From Bifidobacterium pseudocatenulatum DSM 20438 = JCM 1200 = LMG 10505 (GTDB lineage Bacteria > Actinomycetota > Actinomycetes > Actinomycetales > Bifidobacteriaceae): a DNA stretch of 64,000 bases. Shown here one piece after another: positions 16,689 through 23,866 of the stretch. Under the pieces are notes generated by a model. The model was not told the origin of the DNA, did not search any database, and saw only the letters and a program-made list of their open reading frames with translations. Location: NCBI RefSeq assembly GCF_001025215.1, contig NZ_AP012330.1, forward strand, positions 496,001 to 560,000, given 5' to 3'. How positions within the stretch are numbered: position 1 is the stretch's first letter; each line of letters starts with the position of its first letter. The position numbers were made by a program, and so were the translations under genes.

Positions 16689-16743
16689 GGAGCCTAGAGG
16701 CGACGCATGGTCGCGTTGCCGAGGTGATTCAAGGAGGTCGTCC

Positions 16744-17778
16744 ATGATTAACGACAAGGCAATCCTCGTTGGTGTTGATGGATCCCACGCCAGCTATAAG
16801 GCCACTTGGTGGGCTGCGAACTATGCGAAGCATGCGGGACTGACGCTGCAGATCGTATGCGCATACTCGTTGCCGAGCTATGCCGCTGTCTCCTTCGACG
16901 CGACATACACCGCCATGGGGGATGACAATGCGGCCCATAGCGACGCGCAGGAGATTCTTTCGAAGGCCAAGGCCATCGCCGACGAGCAGGGTGTTGAGGC
17001 TACCACGCTTATTGTTACGGGCGATCCGGCTTCCGTATTCGTGGAACTGTCTCGTAACTACAATCTCATCGTCATCGGCAATCGCGGCAAAGGCGGTCTG
17101 GCGGAACGTCTGCTGGGCACGACCAGCTCCAGTCTGCCGGCGTATGCATACTGCCCGATCGTAGTGGTGCCGTACACTGACGATGACGGCAATCTGATGC
17201 ACTTGAACAACACCATCACCAAGGTGGCCGTCGGCTCCGACGAATCCAAGTGGGGTTTGAAGGCGCTGGAGATCGCGGCGAATTTCGCCGCCGCATGGGA
17301 TGCCGAGCTGGATGTTATTTCCGCGGTGCCGAACATGAAGGGTTCCGACGACGAAGGTGTGATGGCCTCGTTCAAGGATGATCTGGAAGTGCGTATCAAG
17401 CCGCTTGAGGAAGCCCATCCGGATTTGAAGATCAACAAGCAGATCGTGCCTGGCCCGGCGGTTGGCGCGCTGACCAAGGCCAGCTATGATCACGACGTCG
17501 TCGTGGTCGGTTCCCGTGGTCGCGGCGGCTTCACTGGCCTGCTGCTCGGCTCCACCAGCCAGGGCTTGCTGCAGCACGCGGTCGGCCCGGTGTATGTGGT
17601 GCCCCGCAAGTATGTCGAGGCTGCGGAAACCCGTCTTGACACGGTTCCGAGCTCGCCGGCGGAAGTCAAGCCGAAGGCTCTTGACGATATCAAGGGTGTC
17701 GAGGAGGTGCCGGTTTCCAAGGCCGAGCCGGATGTGGTCGAAGCCATCGAAACCAAGATCGATCCCGATCGTCAGTAA
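16744..17778 (+). CDS. Tandem-domain universal stress protein (UspA family)
   Basis: The 344-residue cytoplasmic protein has two Usp domains, about residues 3-143 and 157-288. Both hold the ATP-binding G-x2-G-x9-G-S/T motif: GNRGKGGLAERLLGTTSSS and GSRGRGGFTGLLLGSTSQG. Tandem ATP-binding Usp proteins in actinobacteria respond to hypoxia, acid or nutrient stress. A charged tail of about 55 residues follows the second domain. The ATG at 16744 has AAGGAGG about 6 nt upstream. The gene has its own promoter and shares a bidirectional terminator with the convergent osmC-like gene. Confidence 0.93.
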   Translation: MINDKAILVGVDGSHASYKATWWAANYAKHAGLTLQIVCAYSLPSYAAVSFDATYTAMGDDNAAHSDAQEILSKAKAIADEQGVEATTLIVTGDPASVFVELSRNYNLIVIGNRGKGGLAERLLGTTSSSLPAYAYCPIVVVPYTDDDGNLMHLNNTITKVAVGSDESKWGLKALEIAANFAAAWDAELDVISAVPNMKGSDDEGVMASFKDDLEVRIKPLEEAHPDLKINKQIVPGPAVGALTKASYDHDVVVVGSRGRGGFTGLLLGSTSQGLLQHAVGPVYVVPRKYVEAAETRLDTVPSSPAEVKPKALDDIKGVEEVPVSKAEPDVVEAIETKIDPDRQ

Positions 17779-17795
17779 ATTCAACAGGTACATAT

Positions 17796-17844
17796 AAAAA
17801 GGCGATTGCAACACTGCGAAAGCGTTGCAATCGCCTTTTTTTTT
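17796..17844. terminator. Bidirectional terminator between uspA-like and osmC-like genes
   Basis: AAAAAGGCGATTGCAAC pairs with GTTGCAATCGCCTTTTT around a short loop, with A and T runs on both sides serving the two convergent genes. Confidence 0.92.
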
Positions 17845-17858
17845 AAAAAAAGAAAACG

Positions 17859-18272
17859 TCAGTGCTTGATGATGACGTCCATGCGGACCGGAGTCTTCTC
17901 CACGTACGTATGCTTCACCGTGCAGCCCTTGTCGATATGACGAGTGACGCGTTCCTTAAGCTTTGCCGCATCCTCATCGCTCAGACCGGCGTCGGTGGCG
18001 TCGATGACCACCTGTTCGTCGAAACCGATGTATGCGTCATTGTCGGCGTCATAGGTGCCGTCCACAACGATTTTCGCGCCCTTGCCCTCGCCCAGCGTAT
18101 GCTCGATGGCGAACTGGCTTGACAGTGCGGCGCAACCGGCCAGCGCGATCTTCATCAGGTCGCCCGGCGTGAACTGTCCACGACCCTTGCCGAACTTGAT
18201 ATGCGCGCCATCCTCGCCGAAAGCATCCCAAGAACCGTCTTTGTTACGCTCGACCCACAGTCTTTTGCCCAT
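17859..18272 (-). CDS. OsmC/Ohr-family protein
   Basis: The 137-residue protein belongs to the OsmC/Ohr family, thiol peroxidases that reduce organic hydroperoxides. The two reactive cysteines are in ALAGCAALSS (about residue 47) and DKGCTVKHTY (about 118), both at the family positions. It is more like the general OsmC-like group than classical Ohr. The ATG at 18272 has GAGGAG about 6 nt upstream. It is a single gene convergent with the uspA-like gene. Oxidative-stress defence is the expected role in this aerotolerant anaerobe, though the substrate is unproven. Confidence 0.88.
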   Translation of the reverse strand: MGKRLWVERNKDGSWDAFGEDGAHIKFGKGRGQFTPGDLMKIALAGCAALSSQFAIEHTLGEGKGAKIVVDGTYDADNDAYIGFDEQVVIDATDAGLSDEDAAKLKERVTRHIDKGCTVKHTYVEKTPVRMDVIIKH

Positions 18273-18403
18273 GGTGAACTCCTCATCGTCTTGCCGGGAG
18301 CGCCGTTCGCTCCTCGCCTACATACCTAATGTAATCCATTGATGCCTGTTCGCTAGGAGGCATTCCGAAAAGCGTAAACAATCAACGCGCGGGTGGCATA
18401 TGC

Positions 18404-18431
18404 TTGACCTGCCGTTCTGTACTGTTAAGCT
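18404..18431 (+). promoter_or_regulatory. thyA promoter (leaderless)
   Basis: TTGACC (-35), a 16-bp spacer and TAAGCT (-10) end 7 nt before the ATG at 18439. This is the clearest two-hexamer case of a leaderless start in the window. Confidence 0.65.
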
Positions 18432-18438
18432 TGCAACC

Positions 18439-19311
18439 ATGGCTTTGACACCTGAACAACTTGCAGATATCCGTACCCGTATTCCGGCACGCCCGGAAAC
18501 CGACATTCCCATGCCATATGAAGACCTTGTGCGCAAGATCCTGACGGAAGGCACGTTGAAGTCCGATCGTACGGGCACTGGTACCGTCAGCCTGTTCGGC
18601 CAGCAGATGCGATTCGACCTGAGCGAGTATTTTCCGCTGCTCACGACGAAGACGGTGTTTTTCAAGGGACTTGCCTATGAGCTGCTGTGGTTCCTGAAAG
18701 GTTCCACGAACGTGCGTTGGCTGCAGGAGCGCAATGTGCATATTTGGGACGAATGGGCCGATGAGAACGGCGATTTGGGTCCCGTATACGGCGCGCAGTG
18801 GCGTAGCTGGCCGGCGCCCACGCCCGATGATCCGAACCGTACCATCGATCAGATCAGCAATGTGCTTGATCTTGTCGAGAATCACCCGGATTCTCGTCGT
18901 ATGGTCGTGTCCGCTTGGAATCCTGCCGAAGTGGAGAATATGGCGTTGCCGCCATGCCACGCGCTCTTCCAGTTCTACGTGGCGGATGGCAAACTTTCGT
19001 GCCAGCTATATCAGCGTTCCTGCGACATGTTCCTCGGCGTACCGTTCAATATCGCATCCTATTCGCTGTTGACGTTGATGATCGCTCAGCAGGCGGGACT
19101 GCAGCCGGGGGAGTTCGTGTGGACGGGTGGCGACTGCCACGTGTACGACAATCACATCGACCAGGTGTTGGAGCAGTTGAGCCGCGATCCATACCCGTAT
19201 CCGCAGATCCGTATTAACAAAGCCGATTCGCTGTTCGATTACGATTACAGTGATTTTGAAATCGTCGGCTACCAGCACCATCCAACCATCAAGGCGCCGG
19301 TGGCGGTCTGA
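18439..19311 (+). CDS. thyA: Thymidylate synthase
   Basis: ThyA methylates dUMP to dTMP with methylenetetrahydrofolate, producing dihydrofolate. The 290-residue protein shows [13 protein letters not shown] near the N-terminus, the active-site Cys in [11 protein letters not shown] (about residue 175) and the dUMP-binding [16 protein letters not shown]. Length is standard. The dihydrofolate reductase gene follows 57 nt downstream, coupling regeneration of tetrahydrofolate to its consumption. The start at 18439 is set by the promoter spacing, and there is no ribosome-binding site. Confidence 0.96.
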   Translation: MALTPEQLADIRTRIPARPETDIPMPYEDLVRKILTEGTLKSDRTGTGTVSLFGQQMRFDLSEYFPLLTTKTVFFKGLAYELLWFLKGSTNVRWLQERNVHIWDEWADENGDLGPVYGAQWRSWPAPTPDDPNRTIDQISNVLDLVENHPDSRRMVVSAWNPAEVENMALPPCHALFQFYVADGKLSCQLYQRSCDMFLGVPFNIASYSLLTLMIAQQAGLQPGEFVWTGGDCHVYDNHIDQVLEQLSRDPYPYPQIRINKADSLFDYDYSDFEIVGYQHHPTIKAPVAV

Positions 19312-19368
19312 GAGTCGTCGCCAGACGTTAGACTACTGACCCTAGTTCGACTGCAAGGAGTGAGTGAA

Positions 19369-20034
19369 ATGGAGCATGACAGTAGCCGCAGTGGCTATCA
19401 CGAACCCGAGCCCGGACTTGCCGGGCTTGAGGACGAGGAGGATTGGGGCGATGATTTCCCCAAGACGTTCTCGGTGAATCTGATTTGGGCGCAGGCCTGT
19501 GACAAGGAAGGTCATGACGGCGCCATCGGATTCGAGGGTGGCATGCCATGGCATCTGCCCGAGGATATGAGGCGTTTCAAGGAGCTTACCGTCTCGCATC
19601 CGGTCATTATGGGGCGTAAGACGTGGGAGTCCCTGAGCCCGAAGTATCGTCCGCTGCCGAATCGCGACAATATCGTGGTTTCGCGTGATCCGGCTTACAC
19701 TGCGCCGGGAGCGACCGTGGTCGACAGTCTGGATGATGCGCTTGATCTGGCACGACAGGAAGCCATTCCGGATGACGGTCTTGACCGCAGCGAAATCTGG
19801 ATTATCGGTGGCGGCCAGCTGTTCCGTGAGGCCATGCCATTTGCGGACAAGGCGTATGTGACGCAGATCAGCATGCATGCCGATGCCGATACCTACGCGC
19901 CCGACGTGAAGTCGCTGGTGGAATCCGGCGCTTGGAAGGTGCTTGAAGAGGGCGTGTGGCAGAACACGCGGAAGGGTTCCGGAGATATCGCCGGATTCCG
20001 TTTCATGACGTATGCGAAGAATCGCGAGGAGTAA
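19369..20034 (+). CDS. folA: Dihydrofolate reductase with N-terminal extension
   Basis: This NADPH enzyme reduces dihydrofolate to tetrahydrofolate. The core is clear: GFEGGMPWHLPEDMRRFKEL holds the substrate-binding segment, VIMGRKTWESL the NADPH site, and WIIGGGQLFREAM the second glycine motif. The 221-residue protein carries an acidic extension of about 33 residues before the core, which is unusual; typical enzymes have about 160 residues. I chose the ATG at 19369 because AAGGAG lies 8 nt upstream; an in-frame GTG at 19360 overlaps that site. TAGACT at 19329 may be an extra promoter. It is linked with thyA and a phosphatase gene. Confidence 0.93.
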   Translation: MEHDSSRSGYHEPEPGLAGLEDEEDWGDDFPKTFSVNLIWAQACDKEGHDGAIGFEGGMPWHLPEDMRRFKELTVSHPVIMGRKTWESLSPKYRPLPNRDNIVVSRDPAYTAPGATVVDSLDDALDLARQEAIPDDGLDRSEIWIIGGGQLFREAMPFADKAYVTQISMHADADTYAPDVKSLVESGAWKVLEEGVWQNTRKGSGDIAGFRFMTYAKNREE

Positions 20035-20038
20035 CCGT

Positions 20039-20536
20039 ATGTATACCGTGATGACCGTGTGTACCGGTAATATCTGCCGTTCTCCCATGGCCGAAATCAT
20101 TCTGCGCACTGAATTCGAGCGTCGTGGCCTTGCCGACAAGGTCAACGTCGAGTCCAGTGGCGTGAGCGACGAAGAGTATGGCAATCCGATCGATCGTCGT
20201 GCCGTCAAGGTGCTCCGTGAGCGTGGATATGAGCTGCCGGCACATCATTTCGCCCATCGCATCACCCGCGATGAGATCGAGCGTACCGACCTGTTTCTGC
20301 CGATGACCGCTTCGCATATGCGTGCGCTACTGCGTCAGCTGCCGCAGGCCAAGCGTGAGAACGTGCATATGTACCGTAGTTTCGATCCGAATCTTGCCAA
20401 GCCTGTCGCAGGCTACGAAAGTGAGATTGATTTGGTCGATCCTTGGTATGGCGGCGCCCGCGAATTCGAAGTGGCGATTGACCAGATTGAGGAAGTGGCC
20501 CCGTTCATCGTTGATTGGGTTGAGCGGCAGCTCTGA
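20039..20536 (+). CDS. Low-molecular-weight protein-tyrosine phosphatase
   Basis: The 165-residue protein has the P-loop CTGNICRSP near the N-terminus (nucleophilic Cys and catalytic Arg) and the general-acid Asp in DLVDPWYGG near residue 136, so all catalytic residues of the LMW-PTP family are present. Such enzymes dephosphorylate tyrosine kinases or sugar-synthesis enzymes, or act as arsenate reductases. The ATG at 20039 lies 4 nt after the dfr stop, with GAGGAG overlapping that stop, so it is translationally coupled to the thyA-dfr unit. Its substrate is unknown; exopolysaccharide control is possible but there is no direct link here. Confidence 0.9.
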   Translation: MYTVMTVCTGNICRSPMAEIILRTEFERRGLADKVNVESSGVSDEEYGNPIDRRAVKVLRERGYELPAHHFAHRITRDEIERTDLFLPMTASHMRALLRQLPQAKRENVHMYRSFDPNLAKPVAGYESEIDLVDPWYGGAREFEVAIDQIEEVAPFIVDWVERQL

Positions 20537-20561
20537 CGATTGCATACGATTTTTCCGTCGA

Positions 20562-20592
20562 AAAGCCCGGTTCGCAAGAGCCGGGCTTTCTT
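20562..20592 (+). terminator. Terminator of thyA-dfr-phosphatase unit
   Basis: AAAGCCCGG pairs with CCGGGCTTT around a 10-nt loop and ends in CTT. Confidence 0.75.
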
Positions 20593-20707
20593 GTATCCGT
20601 ATGATTTCAATGATTTCGAAAGATCTTAAGAAATCGCAAGAGATTGCAAAAGTAATATTGCGCAATTGATGTAAATCAGAGAAAAATAGAAATGAAAAAT
20701 AAAAAAG

Positions 20708-20781
20708 CGACCCCGGCCGGACTTGAACCGGTGACCTCCGCCGTGACAGGGCGGCGCTCTAACCAACTGAGCTACGGGGCC
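20708..20781 (-). tRNA. tRNA-Asp (GTC), copy 1
   Basis: This 74-nt cloverleaf has acceptor stem GGCCCCG / CGGGGTC, anticodon loop CTGTCAC (anticodon GTC) and a T loop with GGTTCAAGTCC. It is identical base for base to the plus-strand tRNA-Asp at 23374-23447. A T-rich stretch follows on the minus strand. Confidence 0.94.
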
Positions 20782-20921
20782 GTTGTTTCAGCCTTGCGAC
20801 TGGCAACAGATAGATATATTACGGCAAAGTCGCTATCGTGCAAATTTCGGCGTGTCATCGATGAATATTCGTATGAATTGCTGAAAGAAAGTATTTGCTT
20901 AAACTGCGGCAGTAGTAGGGA

Positions 20922-20979
20922 AGAAAAGCAACGGCCGGTCGCATATGAGGGGAAAACTTCTCATATGCGACCGGCCGTT
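20922..20979 (-). terminator. galE terminator with 20-bp stem
   Basis: A perfect 20-bp stem (20930-20949 with 20960-20979, arm beginning AACGGCCGGTCGCATATGAG) has a 10-nt loop and is followed on the minus strand by CTTTTCTTCC. About 140 bp between this and tRNA-Asp holds no further feature that I can see. Confidence 0.88.
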
Positions 20980-21030
20980 ACCGTTGCGGTGCCGTGTTGT
21001 CGCTCACGACACTACGAATTGCTGGTGGAA

Positions 21031-22041
21031 TCAGTCGGTCTGTTTCCAGGTCTCGACGTCGATGTGGTGTTCCGGATTGGCCTGCCATGCATCCCAAGCG
21101 GACTTCACGATGTCTTCGACGTTGTACTGTGCGTGCCAGCCCATCTCTTCGTTGATGCGCTTCGGGGAGCCGATCAGGTGCGGCGGATCGCCTGCGCGAC
21201 GGGCCATGACGGTCTCTTCGAACGGCAGGCCGGTGACCTTCTTGACCTCATCGACGATCTGACGCACGGAGGTGCCTTCGCCGGTGCCGACGTTGAAGGC
21301 GTCGTACTTGCGTTCATCGCGGTCCAGATACTTCAGGGCGGCGATGTGGGCGTCGGCCAGATCGGAGACGTGGATGTAGTCGCGCACGCAGGTGCCATCC
21401 GGAGTCGGGTAGTCGTCGCCGAAGATCGCAGGGGCCTTGCCCTTCTTCAGACGGTCGAACAGCATCGGGATGAGGTTCAGGATTGCCGGATCCTCAAGCT
21501 CGACCGGGCCGCAGCCGGCCACGTTGAAATAGCGCAGGCCGCAGAAGCGAATGCCGTACGGCTCTTCGCAGGCGCGTGCCATCCACTCGCCGAACAGCTT
21601 GGTCTGGCCGTACGGGTTGATCGGCAGCATCGGAACGACGTCTTCCGGAACCACGTCGACCGGCGGAACGCCGTAGGTGGCTGCGGAAGAGGAGAAGACG
21701 AGCTTCTTGGCGCCGGAGTCGCGCATGCCGATGAGCACGTTGAGCATGCCGTTGATGTTCTGCTGGTAGTACCACAGCGGCTTCTCAACGGATTCGCCGA
21801 CCTGCTTGCGGGCTGCGAAGTGGATGACGGATTCGACGCCTTCGGCCTTCATGATTTCGGCGAGGCGTTCGCCGGCACCCGGTGCGGCGATATCCATGCC
21901 GTACAGGCGGGAGCCTTCGATGCGGGTTGGCTTGCCGTAGCTCAGATCGTCAACGACGACGACCTGTTCGCCGGCCTGGTGAAGAGCGTGGACGACGTGA
22001 GCGCCGATGTAGCCGCACCCACCAGTGACGAGAACTGTCAT
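21031..22041 (-). CDS. galE: UDP-glucose 4-epimerase
   Basis: GalE interconverts UDP-glucose and UDP-galactose with tightly bound NAD. In bifidobacteria it serves galactose entry by the Leloir and lacto-N-biose pathways and supplies sugar nucleotides for polysaccharide. The 336-residue protein has the Rossmann motif VTGGCGYIGAHV, the catalytic Ser-Tyr-Lys set in FSSSAATYG and NPYGQTK, and the C-terminal NVGTGEGTSVRQ. The ATG at 22041 is preceded by GGAGGAAAGGA. Two palindromes lie in its long 5' leader, suggesting repressor control. Confidence 0.95.
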   Translation of the reverse strand: MTVLVTGGCGYIGAHVVHALHQAGEQVVVVDDLSYGKPTRIEGSRLYGMDIAAPGAGERLAEIMKAEGVESVIHFAARKQVGESVEKPLWYYQQNINGMLNVLIGMRDSGAKKLVFSSSAATYGVPPVDVVPEDVVPMLPINPYGQTKLFGEWMARACEEPYGIRFCGLRYFNVAGCGPVELEDPAILNLIPMLFDRLKKGKAPAIFGDDYPTPDGTCVRDYIHVSDLADAHIAALKYLDRDERKYDAFNVGTGEGTSVRQIVDEVKKVTGLPFEETVMARRAGDPPHLIGSPKRINEEMGWHAQYNVEDIVKSAWDAWQANPEHHIDVETWKQTD

Positions 22042-22070
22042 GTTCTGTCCTTTCCTCCAAAATGAGCGTT

Positions 22071-22110
22071 AAAGCGCTTTGTTCGAAAAACAAACGTCCA
22101 ACGAACGTTG
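22071..22110 (-). promoter_or_regulatory. Candidate operators in the galE leader
   Basis: AAAGCGCTTT (22071-22080) is a CG-centred palindrome of LacI-family type, and CAACG-aa-CGTTG (22099-22110) is a second inverted repeat. A minus-strand -10 candidate, TATACT, lies about 40 bp upstream, so both sites would fall in the transcribed leader. Confidence 0.4.
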
Positions 22111-22202
22111 TTCACTTTTGCTCTAGTTTGTTACCTTTTGAACAATTTGAGTATAACACATGAACAGGAACGCACATAATCGACCCTTTCCTGCGTTTCC
22201 TC

Positions 22203-22208
22203 TATAAA
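22203..22208 (+). promoter_or_regulatory. -10 element of trmB (leaderless)
   Basis: TATAAA is followed by 7 nt and the ATG at 22216, without a ribosome-binding site. Confidence 0.5.
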
Positions 22209-22215
22209 TTAGGGT

Positions 22216-23109
22216 ATGCAAGAAGATGTGAACACGCCGACTGAAAATCAAGTTAACGGCGAAAACGAACAAAGCATGTCAAAAACGCAAGATGAACAAC
22301 GGGCTGATGCTGGCCAGCGTCCTGCCTTGTATGGGCGCAAGGTGTTGTCCTTCGTGCGTCGTTCCGCCAGGCTCGACGCACGCTTGCAGCGTGCATGGGA
22401 TGCCTATGCAGATACGTATCTGCTGAAAATCAACGCGGGCGAGGGGTCGCTTGATGTGCGAGGCGATCTGGTGTTCGATCGGGCGTATATCGCGGATGTG
22501 TGGGGCAATGTCAATCCTCTGATTGTGGAAATCGGTACCGGCCAGGGGGAAAACGTTGTTGCGGCCGCTGCTGAACACCCCGATATGAACTTCCTGGCGC
22601 TTGAGGTCTATGATCCGGGCGTGGCGCATACCATGCTGCTCGCAGGCAAGCAGGGCCTGACCAATCTGCGCATCGCGCAGGTCAACGCTCCTGAGCTCTT
22701 CAAAGCCGCGGCGGATGGATCGATCGCTGAAGTATGGACCTTCTTCCCTGATCCGTGGCCCAAGATGCGCCACCACAAGCGTCGTATCGTGCAGCCGGAG
22801 CTTGCCGGCGAGATTCATCGCACGTTGCGGGATGGGGGAGTGTGGCGTATCGCCACCGACATCGAAGACTATGCATTGCATGTGCATGAGGTGATGGATG
22901 GTCTTGAAGGATTCCATAATGACGGCATGCTTACGGTGAGTTTGCCGGTCGAGCATGTTGGCAAGGGAAATGCCGACGAAGCGGCCGGTCTGCGACACGC
23001 CGATTTCACCGAATCCGAGCGTTTTTCCGGACGAATTCTCACGAATTTTGAGAAAAAAGGACTTGCTGCCGGTCGTGTGATTCATGACCTCACCTATCGC
23101 TGCGTATAG
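22216..23109 (+). CDS. trmB: tRNA (guanine-N7)-methyltransferase
   Basis: TrmB methylates G46 in tRNA variable loops using S-adenosylmethionine. The 297-residue protein has the SAM-binding motif [12 protein letters not shown] (about residue 100) and the family signature [15 protein letters not shown] (about 176). An N-terminal extension of about 40 polar residues precedes the core. The ATG at 22216 follows TATAAA by 7 nt; an in-frame ATG at 22276 is possible if the extension is not real. The gene lies between two tRNA clusters, which fits its role but may be chance. An imperfect hairpin at 23130-23169 may end the transcript. Confidence 0.93.
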   Translation: MQEDVNTPTENQVNGENEQSMSKTQDEQRADAGQRPALYGRKVLSFVRRSARLDARLQRAWDAYADTYLLKINAGEGSLDVRGDLVFDRAYIADVWGNVNPLIVEIGTGQGENVVAAAAEHPDMNFLALEVYDPGVAHTMLLAGKQGLTNLRIAQVNAPELFKAAADGSIAEVWTFFPDPWPKMRHHKRRIVQPELAGEIHRTLRDGGVWRIATDIEDYALHVHEVMDGLEGFHNDGMLTVSLPVEHVGKGNADEAAGLRHADFTESERFSGRILTNFEKKGLAAGRVIHDLTYRCV

Positions 23110-23276
23110 TGCCGGTTGGTCTGTTGTTGAAGTGCTGAAATGGCTTGATTTCAACGATTTTCAGCACTTTGGCAACGGGTTGATGGCGATTTTGCGACGC
23201 TGCGACACGCCGAGATTTGCATGTTCTGAGGATTCGCGTATAGTTAAGCGAGTTGTCACGCGGAAACGCTGAAAGC

Positions 23277-23348
23277 GCCCCCTTCGTCTAACGGTTAGGA
23301 CACCAGACTTTCAATCTGACAACGAGAGTTCGACTCTCTCAGGGGGTA
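23277..23348 (+). tRNA. tRNA-Glu (TTC)
   Basis: This 72-nt cloverleaf has acceptor stem GCCCCCT / AGGGGGT, an anticodon loop with TTC in CTTTCAA, and T-arm GAGAGTTCGACTCTC. It is the first of three tRNAs on the plus strand. Confidence 0.92.
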
Positions 23349-23373
23349 CTTACCTTGGTAACAAGGTGGCAAT

Positions 23374-23447
23374 GGCCCCGTAGCTCAGTTGGTTAGAGCG
23401 CCGCCCTGTCACGGCGGAGGTCACCGGTTCAAGTCCGGCCGGGGTCG
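23374..23447 (+). tRNA. tRNA-Asp (GTC), copy 2
   Basis: This 74-nt cloverleaf with anticodon GTC is identical to the minus-strand copy at 20708-20781. It lies 25 nt after tRNA-Glu. Confidence 0.94.
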
Positions 23448-23468
23448 CTCGAACAGATTCCTGTTCAT

Positions 23469-23541
23469 GGCTCTGTAGCTCAGTTGGTAGAGCGAACGAC
23501 TGAAAATCGTTAGGTCAGCGGATCGATGCCGCTCGGAGCCA
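23469..23541 (+). tRNA. tRNA-Phe (GAA)
   Basis: This 73-nt cloverleaf has acceptor stem GGCTCTG / CGGAGCC and anticodon loop CTGAAAA (anticodon GAA). It is the last tRNA of the cluster and is followed by a terminator. Confidence 0.93.
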
Positions 23542-23552
23542 CCATGGCTTTG

Positions 23553-23585
23553 AAACCTCGGAAACATCCGAGGTTTCTTTGTTTT
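23553..23585 (+). terminator. Terminator of the tRNA cluster
   Basis: AAACCTCGG pairs with CCGAGGTTT around a 6-nt loop and is followed by CTTTGTTTTT. Confidence 0.88.
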
Positions 23586-23693
23586 TGCCCACACGTATGA
23601 CGATTGCGGCCGTATGTCTAGCGCCAAGCCACTGATGCCGGCTGTTGGTTGAATACGCGCTCGCATTGCGGGTAATCCCCCTAAAATGGTCGA

Positions 23694-23837
23694 CGCAAGT
23701 CATGTTGACTTGCGAGTTACTGAGAAATGACTAAGAAAACCTCCGTTAGAGGGGGAGTCTGTCTGCTGTTTGGCTACACTGGAACACCGTAAGGCAGTAA
23801 CAATGGGGGTTTGTGGGCAGAGTTATGCCGTAACCCC
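23694..23837 (+). promoter_or_regulatory. Structured leader region of the Pel-like operon
   Basis: Between the tRNA terminator and the first pel-like gene (about 280 bp) lie a perfect 9-bp hairpin, CGCAAGTCA-tgt-TGACTTGCG (23694-23714), and a second hairpin, GGGGTT...GGCA...TGCC..AACCCC (23806-23837). Weak promoter candidates are TTGACT at 23705 and TACACT at 23774. I do not recognise a known riboswitch, including the two c-di-GMP classes, but I cannot run a covariance search. Confidence 0.4.
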
Positions 23838-23866
23838 GTTAAGGGAGTATTCGCTGGGGTGGCGGC

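Noticed and set aside
20692..22065. 457-codon plus-strand frame through tRNA-Asp and galE
   Set aside because: It crosses a tRNA and a terminator and mirrors galE on the other strand.
20708..23541. tRNA genes as attachment sites of an integrated element
   Set aside because: No integrase, excisionase or truncated tRNA 3' end was found near any of the tRNA genes.
23694..23837. GEMM-type c-di-GMP riboswitch before the Pel-like operon
   Set aside because: The conserved core bases of class I or II aptamers were not seen; only simple hairpins are present.
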